From Bacteroidia bacterium (lineage in GTDB: Bacteria; Bacteroidota; Bacteroidia; Chitinophagales; UBA2359): 63,461 nucleotides of DNA. Location: contig JAUHXA010000039.1 in NCBI GenBank assembly GCA_030427245.1, positions 1 to 63,461 of the forward strand, in the 5' to 3' direction. The position numbers and the translations under genes were made by a program. Positions 43,972-53,452 of the stretch are shown here, piece by piece. The number at the start of each line of letters is the position of its first letter. Position 1 is the stretch's first letter. The notes under the pieces are model-generated. The model made no database searches. It was not told where the DNA came from and saw only the letters and a list, made by a program, of their open reading frames with translations.

Positions 43972-44353
43972 GTGCAAAGTGAATAAACTCATTTTAATGC
44001 TTGTCAGATATGTGACATTATAGCAGATTAATTGCTAAAAATGAAGGAGTTCTAAAATAAAACACTCAAAGTATAATTTAAATTTTTTTTTTTTGTTTAG
44101 ATTTGCATTGAAAATGTTCCATTTTTTTGAAATGCAATTTTTTAGATAGGCTTTATGTAAATTTTACACAATGAAAGATAATGTTTTTTGTATAATTTAA
44201 TTTAACTTGTAGCATAGGCAAGTGTTTGTTTATCAGAGATATAAATGACGGAATAGCTCCATTTTAATAATAACGATTTATTGCTAACAATTTTAGGGTA
44301 CTTTGCCCTCTTATTGTTTCTAACTATTTTTTAATTACTAACAGATTTTTACT
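43972..44353. other. AT-rich leader region of the HU gene
   Basis: No coding frame. It contains long T runs and a TAGATTTG box (44098-44105) that fits the -7 pattern but has no clear -33 partner. It presumably holds the HU promoter. Confidence 0.4.
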
Positions 44354-44659
44354 ATGAGAAAGGCAGATTTAATTGCACGTATTGCAGAAAAGACAGGTGT
44401 TCCTAAAGTAGATGTTTTAGTTTCTTTAGAAGCTTTCTTCAAGGAAGTGAAAGAGTCTCTCGCTGGAGGTGAAAATGTTTACATCCGAGGGTTTGGTTCT
44501 TTTATTACTAAGAAAAGAGCTAAAAAAATTGGCCGCAACATCAAAAAGAACATCGCTATTGAGATTCCTGAACATCACATTCCTGCATTCAAACCAGCTA
44601 AGATTTTTGTGGAAAATGTGAAGAATAGCGAAATTTTGAACAACCAGTCTGACGACTAA
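44354..44659 (+). CDS. HU-family DNA-binding protein
   Basis: 101 residues, starting MRKADLIARIAEKTGVPKVD. It has the HU/IHF beta-arm core GENVYIRGFGSFITKKRAKK, then GRNIKKN and the closing PAFKPAKIFVENV. It bends and compacts DNA as a dimer. A short acidic tail (EILNNQSDD) follows the fold. It heads a conserved cluster (TPR protein, tiny basic protein, RNase G) but has its own terminator, so it is probably expressed at a much higher level than the genes after it. Confidence 0.93.
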   Translation: MRKADLIARIAEKTGVPKVDVLVSLEAFFKEVKESLAGGENVYIRGFGSFITKKRAKKIGRNIKKNIAIEIPEHHIPAFKPAKIFVENVKNSEILNNQSDD

Positions 44660-44695
44660 TTTACTTAGCTTATTTTTGTTTATATTTAAACATAG

Positions 44696-44734
44696 AAAAG
44701 GTTCAGCAACACAATTGCTGAACCTTTTTGCTTT
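44696..44734 (+). terminator. Intrinsic terminator after the HU gene
   Basis: Perfect 13-bp stem AAAGGTTCAGCAA (44697-44709) / TTGCTGAACCTTT, followed by TT. Confidence 0.85.
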
Positions 44735-44778
44735 ATTAGTTACCTTTGCAAATTACATTAAAAAAGAACAACATAAAC

Positions 44779-45651
44779 GTGGACAAAAAACAAGTTTTTT
44801 TAGTTGGAATGTGCATTGGGCTTATTGGGTTGCTGTATTTTATGGGTAATAGAAAGTATTCTCCTACTGCAGGAGAAGAATCAACTACTGAAGAATCTTC
44901 ACAGGAATCAGATCACCCCATTCATATCAACTTTGATCAATTGTCCGCCAATCTAAAGAAAAAGATTACTCCCACCCAAAAAGACAGTATTGAAGTATTA
45001 GAAGCAAGGTTGGAAGCGTACAAAGATTCTTCTGCCTTTCATCGGGCAGCTATTTATGCGGAGTTGGGAAGTAGTTGGGAAAAAGCTCAATACATAGAAT
45101 TAGCATCACACTATTTTCAGCAGGCTGCTGTACTGGATTCAGTTGAATCTCGTTGGAAAGAAGCAGCAGACAAATCTGCTTTTGCCTTCAGAATTTCGAG
45201 TGATTCAAGCATGAGGGCGCATTTAGTAGAAAAGACTGTGGATGCTTACAATAAGACAATAGCATTCGATACAAGCAAATTAGATTATCAAATTGAGTTG
45301 GCGGCAACTTATATAGATGGATATGGAAATCAGGGGCAGCAAGTGATGAAAGGAATATTCATGCTTCGAGACATTACGCTAAAAGATTCTACCAATCTAA
45401 AGGCAAATTTAATGTTAGGTCAGATGGCTATCGTTTCGGCACAATATGATAAAGCAATCGCTCGTTTACAAACGGTTATCTCAAAAGACCCCTCCAATGC
45501 ACAGGCCTATTATTACCTTGCAGAGGCTTACATTGGACTTGATGAAAAGGAAAAAGCAATTGAAGCATATAAAGAGTGTAAAAAATGGGTGAAAAACCCT
45601 ACCTTTGCAGACCAATTGGATAAATACATCGAAAAACTTTTAAATTCTTAA
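44779..45651 (+). CDS. Membrane-anchored TPR protein
   Basis: About 290 residues from GTG 44779 (MDKKQVFLVGMCIGLIGLLY); an in-frame TTG at 44746 is a weaker choice. One N-terminal membrane helix is followed by an acidic serine/glutamate linker (EESTTEESSQESD) and TPR repeats (DKAIARLQTVISKDPSNAQA; YYYLAEAYIGLDEKEKAIEA). It sits between HU and the RNase G gene, an arrangement conserved in Bacteroidota, and probably scaffolds a periplasmic or cytoplasmic-face complex. Exact role unknown. The next start codon (30-residue protein) is 17 bp downstream. Confidence 0.8.
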   Translation: MDKKQVFLVGMCIGLIGLLYFMGNRKYSPTAGEESTTEESSQESDHPIHINFDQLSANLKKKITPTQKDSIEVLEARLEAYKDSSAFHRAAIYAELGSSWEKAQYIELASHYFQQAAVLDSVESRWKEAADKSAFAFRISSDSSMRAHLVEKTVDAYNKTIAFDTSKLDYQIELAATYIDGYGNQGQQVMKGIFMLRDITLKDSTNLKANLMLGQMAIVSAQYDKAIARLQTVISKDPSNAQAYYYLAEAYIGLDEKEKAIEAYKECKKWVKNPTFADQLDKYIEKLLNS

Positions 45652-45668
45652 TTTTAAATCAAATAGAT

Positions 45669-45761
45669 ATGCCTTGCGGAAAAAAACGAAAAAGACATAA
45701 AATTGCAACCCATAAGCGTAAAAAACGACTAAGAAAAAATAGACACAAGAAGAAGAAATAA
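45669..45761 (+). CDS. 30-residue very basic protein (bS22/COX24-like ribosomal microprotein)
   Basis: MPCGKKRKRHKIATHKRKKR followed by LRKNRHKKKK: about 60% Lys/Arg. The K-K-R-K-R-x-K-I-x-x-H-K-x-K-K-R-x-R-x-N-R pattern is that of the small AURKAIP1/COX24-domain proteins (mitochondrial mS38, actinobacterial bS22) that sit on the small ribosomal subunit. It lies 17 bp after the TPR gene and 6 bp before the RNase G start, so the three genes are a tight operon. It is short enough to be missed by automatic gene calling. Family assignment is from memory. Confidence 0.75.
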   Translation: MPCGKKRKRHKIATHKRKKRLRKNRHKKKK

Positions 45762-45767
45762 TCAGCT

Positions 45768-47318
45768 TTGAATAGAGATTTAATTGTAAACTCCACCAAC
45801 GATGGTGTTCATATTGCTTTGTTGGAAGATAAAGTGTTGGTAGAGTTGCATCAAGAACAGTCTAATAATCGATTTGCAGTTGGCGATATCTTTGTAGGTA
45901 AAGTCAAAAAAGTAGTCCAAGGCTTAAATGCTGCATTTGTTGATATAGGATATGGAAAAGATGCTTTTCTACATTACACAGATTTAGGTCCTCAAATTCG
46001 CTCTCTAAAAAAGTTTATTGACGAAGGTCTTTCAGGCACACGAAAACAGTATCTTTTAGACAATTTTGAATTAGAGTCAGATATTGTCAAAACAGGTAAA
46101 ATTACCGATGTGCTTGATAAGCGAGACTCTTTATTGGTACAGGTTCTCAAAGAACCCATATCATCCAAAGGCCCTCGCCTGAGTTGTGAGGTGACACTTG
46201 CAGGACGCTACATCGTTTTAGTCCCGTTTACCGAGACTATTGCAGTATCAAGAAAAATAAAGCAATCCGAAGAACGAGAAAGACTTAGGGTTTTAATAGA
46301 CAACATTAAACCTAAGAATTTCGGAGTCATTGTACGGACTGCTGCCGAAGGAAAAAAGTTGGCAGCCCTGCATGAGGATTTGAACAATTTACTCGCAAAG
46401 TGGAAAAAAATCCTATCAGAACTGAGTTCAACTAAGCCCCCTCAAAAGATATTGAGTGAACTTAGCAAACCTTCTAGTATTTTACGTGATTTATTGAATG
46501 CGTCATTTACAAATATCATTGTAAATGACGCAAATTTAGTTGACGACTATCGAGCGTATGTATCAAGCATCGCTCCTGAAGCTGCAAAAATCGTCTCCCT
46601 TTACAAAGGGAAAACCCCTATTTTTGATTACTATAAAATCACCAAACAAATAAAAGCTGCTTTTGGTAAGACCGTCAATATGGCCAGCGGAGCTTATTTA
46701 GTGATAGAACATACAGAGGCTTTACACGTAATTGATGTAAACAGTGGACATAAGGTCAGTACTGTTCAAAGTCAAGAAAACCAGGCCTTAACAATTAATT
46801 TAGAAACAGTCAATGAAGTAGCCCGTCAACTTAGGTTGAGAGATTTAGGAGGCATTATTATCATTGACTTTATTGATATCAAAGACCCTTCTAATAAAAA
46901 AATGCTCTTTAGAAGGATGAAAGAAGCCATGGAACTAGATAGGGCAAGACACACAATTCTTCCTTTGAGTAAGTTTGGCTTGATGCAAATTACCCGCCAA
47001 AGAACCCGCCCTGAAATCAAAATCTCGACAGCAGAAATTTGTCCTACCTGCAATGGTTCGGGAAAAGTAAAGGCAACCATCTTATTAATAGATGAAATCG
47101 CCAACAATTTGAGTTATTTGTTGAATGAAATGGACTATGATGATTTACAACTAACAGTACATCCTTTTGTAGAATCCTACCTGACAAAAGGATGGCGTTC
47201 AAAACAAATGCAATGGTTTTGGAAACACAAAAAATGGGTGAAAATAGAGTCGAATGATAATTACTTCTTAACTGAATACCATTTCTTTGATGAACATCAG
47301 GAAGAAATTAAATTATAA
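45768..47318 (+). CDS. rng: Ribonuclease G/E family endoribonuclease
   Basis: 516 residues; the start is TTG 45768, with no ATG nearby and the family N-terminus (NRDLIVNSTNDGVHIALLED) beginning right there. An S1 RNA-binding domain (GKVKKVVQGLNAAFVDIGYG) is followed by the RNase H-like and DNase I-like catalytic parts: VIEHTEALHVIDVNSG and LRDLGGIIIIDFIDI with the metal-binding Asp residues, and the zinc-link CPTCNGSG at ~424-431. It lacks the long C-terminal scaffold of RNase E and so is of the RNase G type; it cleaves single-stranded AU-rich RNA in rRNA maturation and mRNA decay. Six bases behind the small ribosomal-type protein, so translated from the same message. Confidence 0.93.
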   Translation: MNRDLIVNSTNDGVHIALLEDKVLVELHQEQSNNRFAVGDIFVGKVKKVVQGLNAAFVDIGYGKDAFLHYTDLGPQIRSLKKFIDEGLSGTRKQYLLDNFELESDIVKTGKITDVLDKRDSLLVQVLKEPISSKGPRLSCEVTLAGRYIVLVPFTETIAVSRKIKQSEERERLRVLIDNIKPKNFGVIVRTAAEGKKLAALHEDLNNLLAKWKKILSELSSTKPPQKILSELSKPSSILRDLLNASFTNIIVNDANLVDDYRAYVSSIAPEAAKIVSLYKGKTPIFDYYKITKQIKAAFGKTVNMASGAYLVIEHTEALHVIDVNSGHKVSTVQSQENQALTINLETVNEVARQLRLRDLGGIIIIDFIDIKDPSNKKMLFRRMKEAMELDRARHTILPLSKFGLMQITRQRTRPEIKISTAEICPTCNGSGKVKATILLIDEIANNLSYLLNEMDYDDLQLTVHPFVESYLTKGWRSKQMQWFWKHKKWVKIESNDNYFLTEYHFFDEHQEEIKL

Positions 47319-47585
47319 GAAGTATAAAATGAAAAAAAACTCTATTTTTGTTGTATCAAAGTGAGTACATTTCAGAGAATCATCTCTCTATTATAAGGAA
47401 CTATTTTTAGTGCCCACTACCCTGAGACTTTCCCTAATAACCCAACCTTAGAAGCACACATCCAAAATAAAAGAAGTATATTAGAGAGGATTCTTATTAG
47501 AATTCTCCTAAATAGCAAATTTGTATTTATCCAAATAATATAAATTGTTGTAATTTTATATTCTATTCAAAACCAATAAATTAGC

Positions 47586-50500
47586 ATGATGATGAAAAAA
47601 CTTTACAGTTTTGCTAAACAGCTACTAATGTTTAGCATGTTAATGGTTACTACCCTGGCTTTTGCACAGGAGAAAACTATTACAGGTACAATTACAGATG
47701 AAGCTACGGGCGAAACTCTCCCTACTGCGAATGTAGTTGTGAAAGGTACGACGACAGGTACCGTTACAGATTTTGACGGGGAGTACAGCCTCAAAGTAAA
47801 AGAAGGAGACGTTTTGGTGTTTTCTTTTGTGGGTTATAGCGCCCAAGAAAGAACCGTAGGAACGTCCAATGTAATTGATGTTGCACTTTCTGCTGGAACA
47901 GATTTATCGGAAGTAGTCGTGATTGGCTATGGAACAGTTAAGAAAGGAGACGCTACAGGTGCTGTTTTGGCAATTGGCAGTGATGACTTCAACAAAGGTG
48001 TAAATACTTCTCCTGAACAATTGATTCAGGGGCGTGCTGCAGGTGTTCAGGTTACTTCTTCAAGTGGAGAACCTGGTGCAGGTGTGGACATTCGTATTCG
48101 TGGTGCATCTTCTGTACGTGCAGGAAATGACCCTTTAGTTGTATTAGACGGTGTTCCTTTGGGTGGAAGTGATGTAAGTGCAGGTTCTGATGTAGGAGCT
48201 GGGCGTTCATCTGCTCGTAACCCGTTGAATTTTATCAACCCCAATGACATTGAGAGTATCAGTGTTTTGAAAGATGCTTCTGCTACAGCGATTTACGGTT
48301 CTCGTGGTGCAAATGGTGTTATCTTGATTACCACTAAAAAAGGTAGCCGTAGCGCGCCAGAATTGAATTTTTCTGCTGCATACACTACCAGTACTATGCC
48401 TGATGGTAGAAAATACAACTTATTAGATGCGCCTACCTTTGCGTCTGAATCAGGTATCAACTTAGGAAGCAATGAAAATGCTTTTGATGACATTTTGCGT
48501 ACAGCAGGTACTAAAAACTACAATATAAGCTATGGCGGATCATCTGAAAGTGGTGGGCGTTTTAGAATGTCATTGGGATATTTAGATCAAGAAGGTATTA
48601 TCAAAAATACAGGCTTGGAAAAATACAATGCAAGTTTGAGTATTTCTCAAAAAATGTTTGATGACCGCCTTACTATAGACGGTAAATTGTTGGGTAGTTT
48701 TGTAGAAGATGAAGCAACAGCTTTGTCTGACAATGTAGGTGCAGAAGGGGACTTGATTATCTCTGCCTTGCGTTGGAATCCTACTCGTGCTTTGACAGAT
48801 GCCAACGGATTTGTTCAGCCAAGTGACAACGAAAGAAACCCACTGGCTTTCTTGGATCTCTATAGTGACTTTGCTGAAACTTCTAGGATTTTCGGTACAA
48901 TCTCTGCCAACTTCAATATCACAGAAGGATTAGACTACAAATACAACTTAGGTATTGACCGTTCTGAATCTGTTAGAAGAGTAGCAGTTTCTAGATTATT
49001 TAACGCCAACTTTGCGGCTGGTTCTGGTGGTGTTGCAAGTATTGAAGGTATTCAAACATTCTCTCAATTGCATGAACATACTTTAAGTTACAACAAAGAT
49101 TTGAATGACAATGTAGGTTTGAATGCAATAGCAGGTTATGCCTATCAAAAACTAAGCAGAAAAGGAAATACCCAAAGAGCAAACGGGTTTTTGGTAGATG
49201 ATCAAAACTTATATACTGCCAACTTGAATTTCGCAAGTGCTTTCCCTGCTGCAGGGAACAAATCTTTTGAAGAGCCTGACAATGTATTGCAGTCTTTCTT
49301 CGGTCGTGTGAACTTAACTTTAAGTGACAAATATTTGATTACTGCAACAGTTCGTGCAGATGGTTCTTCTCGATTTGGAGAAGGAAACCGCTATGGTGTA
49401 TTCCCTTCTGCTGCTTTTGCATGGCAATTATACAAAGAAGACTTTATTCCTGAGGCTTTTGACGACTTAAAATTGAGAGTGGGTTATGGTGTAACAGGTA
49501 ACCAAGAATTCCCATCTGGTTCTGCACAGAACCAATTCAAACCTACGGACAATGGTAGTGGTATTCTCCAAAGAGTTGTAGGTAACCCTGATTTGAAATG
49601 GGAGTCAACTTCTCAGTTCAACGTAGGTATTGACTATGGATTTGCCAACTATCGAATTACAGGTTCTATTGATTGGTACACCAAAGAAACACAAGACCTA
49701 TTGTTTAGAGTTCCTGCAGCACAGCCTGCTCCAAATGTTTTCGTATGGAGAAACTTTGAACAAATCACAGTTGAGAACTCTGGTATTGACTTCAACCTTG
49801 ATGCGATTGTAGTAGATAATGACAAACTTCGTTGGGATGTTGGATTGAACTTGAGTTTATTCGACAATGTAGTAAAGGGAGTTTCTAGTGTATTCCCTGA
49901 TGGTATTCTCACGGGTGACATCAACGGACAAGGTTTGTCCAACCAAAGAGCGCAGTTGATTTACGATGATCAACCATTGTATGCTTTTTACTTGCCTGAA
50001 TTTCTCGGTTTTGATGATGCAGGTAATGGAACTTATGCAGACTTAAATGGTGACGGTGAAGATACATCTAGTGGTATTGTTGGACCTGGAAATGGAGATA
50101 GAGACTTTTTTGGAGACCCAAATCCTGATATGAATATCGGTATCAGAACTTCTGTTACTATGGGCAATTTGGATATTAGCTTGTATGGATATGGTTTGTA
50201 TGGACATCAAGTATTTGACAATACTGCTTTGGCATTGTTCAACCGTGCGGCATTGAATGGAGGAGCAAATGTAGATGATAGAGTATTGGGTTCAGGTCAA
50301 GGGGCTGGTGACTCTCCAAAACCTTCAACTTTGTTCTTAGAAGATGCGGATTTCTTCCGTTTGGCAAACTTAACAGTTGGATACAATATCCCAACGTCAG
50401 CAGATTGGTTGAAGTCTATTCGTGTCTATGCAACAGGTCAAAACCTATTCTTATTGACAGACTACAATGGATTTGATCCAGAAGTAAACAAAAACAAAAA

Positions 50501-50588
50501 TATTGACGATGTACCTTCATTTGGTATTGATTACTCTACTTATCCAAGGGCAACATCCTTTACCTTTGGTGCTAACTTTGTATTTTAA
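47586..50588 (+). CDS. SusC/RagA-type TonB-dependent outer-membrane transporter
   Basis: 1000 residues. Signal peptide ending LAFAQ, carboxypeptidase-D-like domain (ITGTITDEATGETLPTANVV; GTTTGTVTDFDGEYSLKV), the SusC plug hallmark DLSEVVVIGYGTVKKGDATG with RGAAGVQVTSSSGEPGAGVD and IYGSRGANGVILITTKKG, then a ~22-strand barrel ending in TFGANFVF. It imports oligosaccharides or peptides together with the lipoprotein encoded next. Substrate cannot be told from the sequence. Upstream there is 267 bp of non-coding DNA. It is the first gene of an uptake locus that also includes two FG-GAP lipoproteins. Confidence 0.93.
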   Translation: MMMKKLYSFAKQLLMFSMLMVTTLAFAQEKTITGTITDEATGETLPTANVVVKGTTTGTVTDFDGEYSLKVKEGDVLVFSFVGYSAQERTVGTSNVIDVALSAGTDLSEVVVIGYGTVKKGDATGAVLAIGSDDFNKGVNTSPEQLIQGRAAGVQVTSSSGEPGAGVDIRIRGASSVRAGNDPLVVLDGVPLGGSDVSAGSDVGAGRSSARNPLNFINPNDIESISVLKDASATAIYGSRGANGVILITTKKGSRSAPELNFSAAYTTSTMPDGRKYNLLDAPTFASESGINLGSNENAFDDILRTAGTKNYNISYGGSSESGGRFRMSLGYLDQEGIIKNTGLEKYNASLSISQKMFDDRLTIDGKLLGSFVEDEATALSDNVGAEGDLIISALRWNPTRALTDANGFVQPSDNERNPLAFLDLYSDFAETSRIFGTISANFNITEGLDYKYNLGIDRSESVRRVAVSRLFNANFAAGSGGVASIEGIQTFSQLHEHTLSYNKDLNDNVGLNAIAGYAYQKLSRKGNTQRANGFLVDDQNLYTANLNFASAFPAAGNKSFEEPDNVLQSFFGRVNLTLSDKYLITATVRADGSSRFGEGNRYGVFPSAAFAWQLYKEDFIPEAFDDLKLRVGYGVTGNQEFPSGSAQNQFKPTDNGSGILQRVVGNPDLKWESTSQFNVGIDYGFANYRITGSIDWYTKETQDLLFRVPAAQPAPNVFVWRNFEQITVENSGIDFNLDAIVVDNDKLRWDVGLNLSLFDNVVKGVSSVFPDGILTGDINGQGLSNQRAQLIYDDQPLYAFYLPEFLGFDDAGNGTYADLNGDGEDTSSGIVGPGNGDRDFFGDPNPDMNIGIRTSVTMGNLDISLYGYGLYGHQVFDNTALALFNRAALNGGANVDDRVLGSGQGAGDSPKPSTLFLEDADFFRLANLTVGYNIPTSADWLKSIRVYATGQNLFLLTDYNGFDPEVNKNKNIDDVPSFGIDYSTYPRATSFTFGANFVF

Positions 50589-50601
50589 TCAAAGAATAAA
50601 G

Positions 50602-50640
50602 TATAGGATACAAAACTAGCCTAGTTTTTGTATCCTATAT
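50602..50640 (+). promoter_or_regulatory. Long stem-loop between susC-like and susD-like genes
   Basis: ATAGGATACAAAACTAG (50603-50619) pairs with CTAGTTTTTGTATCCTAT with a single bulged T and almost no loop. No T run follows, so it is more likely an mRNA-stabilising or attenuating hairpin that adjusts the SusC:SusD ratio than a full terminator. Confidence 0.6.
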
Positions 50641-50733
50641 TACAAAAATAAAGCCTATTAAAGAGTATCTTTGATAAGCACTCAATGGGCAAACTAAATT
50701 TTATTTTAGCTTAGTTTTAAAATTAACAATATC

Positions 50734-52281
50734 ATGAATAAATATTTTTCTTATATTTTAATCTTCACATTAGCCTTCTTGGTTCTCCCAAGTTGTGCGA
50801 ATTTGGATGAAGAAATCAAAGATGGTTTTACAACTATCGAGGCGGGGGATGCCGATCCTGCTCAATTACTGCAAGGAGCTTACGATGGACTTCGTACTTT
50901 TCAAACTCAAGAGGAGTTTGGCTCAGTTGTTACACATACTACAGATGAAATGGCTGGTGTTACGAGAGGTCGAGATTGGGATGATGCAGGTATCTGGCGT
51001 GTATTGCACACTCATTCATGGACAACGGCACATGCGTTCATCAATAGATTATGGAAAACATTAAATACCAACTCTTTCAGTGCTTTCAATGTTTTGTGTT
51101 CAGGTGGTACAGGACAAGTCAAAGCAGAAGCTACTTTTTTGAGAGCATTGCATGATTTTTACATTTTGGATATGTTTGGTAAATTGCCAAGGCGTGCTTG
51201 TGGCGAGAATTTGGTAAATCCTCCTTCTCAAATCTTAGGTCGTGCAGAATTGCCAGGTATCATCATTGGCGAGTTGGAAGCTGAATTAGCAAACCTACCT
51301 GAAGGTGGCGATGCTTCTGTCGGTAGTAAAGATGCGGCTTATGCACTTTTGGCAAAATTGTACTTAAACAAAGCTGTTTATGCAGCAACAGGTTCTGACG
51401 GTGGTGCTTTAGAAGGTCCTTACTCTTTTGATGCTGCTGATATGGACAAAGTAATCCAATACTGTGACAATATCATTAACAGCGGTCGCTATTCCATAGA
51501 TGACAACTACTTTGACAACTTCTCTCCTGATAATAGCGACCAATCAAGTGAGTTGATTTTTGTTTCTCAAAACACTTCTGGTGCAGCAGCAGGTAATGTT
51601 CGTTGCTATTTTCACATGAGTACTCACTACAACCAAAATCCAAGTGGATGGAATGGTTTTGTGGCTTTGACGGATTTGTACAATCTTTTTGAAGAAGGAG
51701 ACAAACGTGCAAAGGCAGAGCTTCCTCTTTTCCAAGAAAACAATTCTGGTTTAAATGCGGGATTTTTAGTAGGACAGCAGTATGATGGTGAAGGAAATCC
51801 ATTAGAAGACAGAACAGGACAGCCTTTGGCATTTACACCAGAGTTCGACTTGACCGAAACCAGTTCTAACTTTGAAATCGCAGGTATTCGATGTATCAAA
51901 TATCCCGTTGATTTTACTATCCCTGGTGACCTTGCAGATAATGATTTTGTCATCTTCCGTTTTGCAGACGTATGGTTGATGAAAGCAGAAGCTATGATGC
52001 GTAAGGGAGATAATGCTGGTGCTTTGGCTATGGTAAACACACTACGTGACATTAGAGGAGCTTCTCAGTTGGGTTCTCTAAGTGAACAAACTCTTTTGGA
52101 TGAAAGAGGAAGAGAGTTGTACTGGGAAAACTGGAGAAGAAATGACCAAATTCGTTTTGGTACTTACTTAGGTACATGGCAAGAAAAGCCAAATCCATCT
52201 ACTGCAACTCGTTTGTTGTTCTCTATCCCTGGTGAAGCAATTTCTACCAACCCTAACTTGGAGCAAAACCCAGGTTACTAA
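50734..52281 (+). CDS. SusD/RagB-type nutrient-binding lipoprotein
   Basis: 515 residues with lipoprotein signal (FLVLPSCANLDEEI; Cys about 21). Helical TPR-like framework and SusD motifs: KAEATFLRALHDFYILDMFG, AAYALLAKLYLNKAVYA, FRFADVWLMKAEAMMRKGDN, LDERGRELYWENWRRNDQIR and the closing NPNLEQNPGY. It forms the lid on the SusC transporter and captures substrate at the surface. Followed by a strong terminator. Confidence 0.93.
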   Translation: MNKYFSYILIFTLAFLVLPSCANLDEEIKDGFTTIEAGDADPAQLLQGAYDGLRTFQTQEEFGSVVTHTTDEMAGVTRGRDWDDAGIWRVLHTHSWTTAHAFINRLWKTLNTNSFSAFNVLCSGGTGQVKAEATFLRALHDFYILDMFGKLPRRACGENLVNPPSQILGRAELPGIIIGELEAELANLPEGGDASVGSKDAAYALLAKLYLNKAVYAATGSDGGALEGPYSFDAADMDKVIQYCDNIINSGRYSIDDNYFDNFSPDNSDQSSELIFVSQNTSGAAAGNVRCYFHMSTHYNQNPSGWNGFVALTDLYNLFEEGDKRAKAELPLFQENNSGLNAGFLVGQQYDGEGNPLEDRTGQPLAFTPEFDLTETSSNFEIAGIRCIKYPVDFTIPGDLADNDFVIFRFADVWLMKAEAMMRKGDNAGALAMVNTLRDIRGASQLGSLSEQTLLDERGRELYWENWRRNDQIRFGTYLGTWQEKPNPSTATRLLFSIPGEAISTNPNLEQNPGY

Positions 52282-52362
52282 ACATTACTTAACATGAAAG
52301 AGAATAATAGAATTAACTGTACTGCAATAAAACGCACAGTTTAAATATAATTCTCGACCAAG

Positions 52363-52402
52363 AAACAGGTTGTTCTACATTTTAGTACAACCTGTTTTTT
52401 TA
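52363..52402. terminator. Bidirectional terminator after the susD-like gene
   Basis: Stem AAACAGGTTGT (52363-52373) / ACAACCTGTTT (52387-52397), followed by TTTT on the plus side. It also serves the convergent LpxR-like gene. Confidence 0.85.
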
Positions 52403-52417
52403 TAAGACAATCTCACT

Positions 52418-53410
52418 TCAAAACCTTCTCCAAACCTTCAATCTCATTCTAAAATGCGATTTGCCCTCTTCAAATTCAGCACCAACACGACTGAGTATGA
52501 AGCGAAATGCAAGTCTGGAGTAAGAGTATTGAAAGCCAAACTGTTGAGAAAACAACCATTTTTTTGCCTCTATGGTAAAAGGACTTGGATTGTCAAATAA
52601 ACTTCCTTCAATGAAAATATTGTGGAATACATGGCTAATGCCTAAACCTAAAAAAGCATAATCTTCAATGGCAGTTATTTCACTTTTTTTACCCAATCGT
52701 GAACCTGCAAAAGAAGTATGTTGGATAGGTGAGAATTTGCCTATTCTAATCAAGCCACTTTGATGCACAAAACTTTGGGCTGTTCCAAGGACAATTTCAC
52801 TTTCGCTAACGATAGTAGTTGCTTGACCAAAAGGCATTTCTCGCCAATACTTGTATTGAAGATTGGCGACCCATTCATTGCTAATTTGGTTTTCCCAGCC
52901 AAAAGGAAGCCGAGTATTGAGCGCTCGATGAAACCAACGTTGAAGCCTATCCATTCCTGCACGTTCACCAACAGTGCCAAGCAATAAGCCAAACTCTTGA
53001 CCTTTATCAGCCTTCGGAAAATAAGAAATTTGACCATTGAAGTATTGAAGCCCTGCAAAAGGACGGTCTTGATCGCCATTCAAATAAGCATCCTCACTGA
53101 TTTCAAAAGGAGTAAACATTTTGGAGCCATAGCGATACGCAACAGTGAGTTTGCCGTCGGGATTTTTAAACACAGAACGCAGCCAATTTTTATCTTTGAC
53201 TAAGCGCCTGTATTCCAAATCAATCCCCGCAGTGTAATAGGCATCCGTTGCAAAAAAAGCATCATTGTCTATTTGCAGTAGGATTAAATGGCGATAAGTC
53301 GTGTCCATGGAGGAAGCGGTGGTTTGTGCTTTTGAAGGAATTGCAATGAAGCAGGCACTCAAGAGTAGGGAAACAACAATTTTTTGTAATTTTAGGAGTG
53401 AAAAATTCAT
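52418..53410 (-). CDS. LpxR-like outer-membrane lipid A deacylase (DUF2219)
   Basis: 330 residues from ATG 53408-53410 with a signal peptide (SLLLSACFIAIPSKAQ). LpxR-type landmarks are the N-terminal strand ILLQIDNDAFFATDAYYTAG (E/D-N-D-x-x-x-x-T-D-x-x-Y-T-x-G), DRPFAGLQYF, and GTVGERAGMDRLQRWFH, where lipid A 3'-O-deacylases keep residues for calcium and catalysis (usually N-x-x-x-G...H). The barrel ends in FRMRLKVWRRF with the terminal Phe. It may trim lipid A or another membrane lipid; catalytic identity is not certain. Divergent from the FG-GAP gene with only 42 bp between starts. Confidence 0.75.
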   Translation of the reverse strand: MNFSLLKLQKIVVSLLLSACFIAIPSKAQTTASSMDTTYRHLILLQIDNDAFFATDAYYTAGIDLEYRRLVKDKNWLRSVFKNPDGKLTVAYRYGSKMFTPFEISEDAYLNGDQDRPFAGLQYFNGQISYFPKADKGQEFGLLLGTVGERAGMDRLQRWFHRALNTRLPFGWENQISNEWVANLQYKYWREMPFGQATTIVSESEIVLGTAQSFVHQSGLIRIGKFSPIQHTSFAGSRLGKKSEITAIEDYAFLGLGISHVFHNIFIEGSLFDNPSPFTIEAKKWLFSQQFGFQYSYSRLAFRFILSRVGAEFEEGKSHFRMRLKVWRRF

Positions 53411-53452
53411 TTTTTTCTTTTTGATTTTGAACCAAACAACTGCACAAATTAA

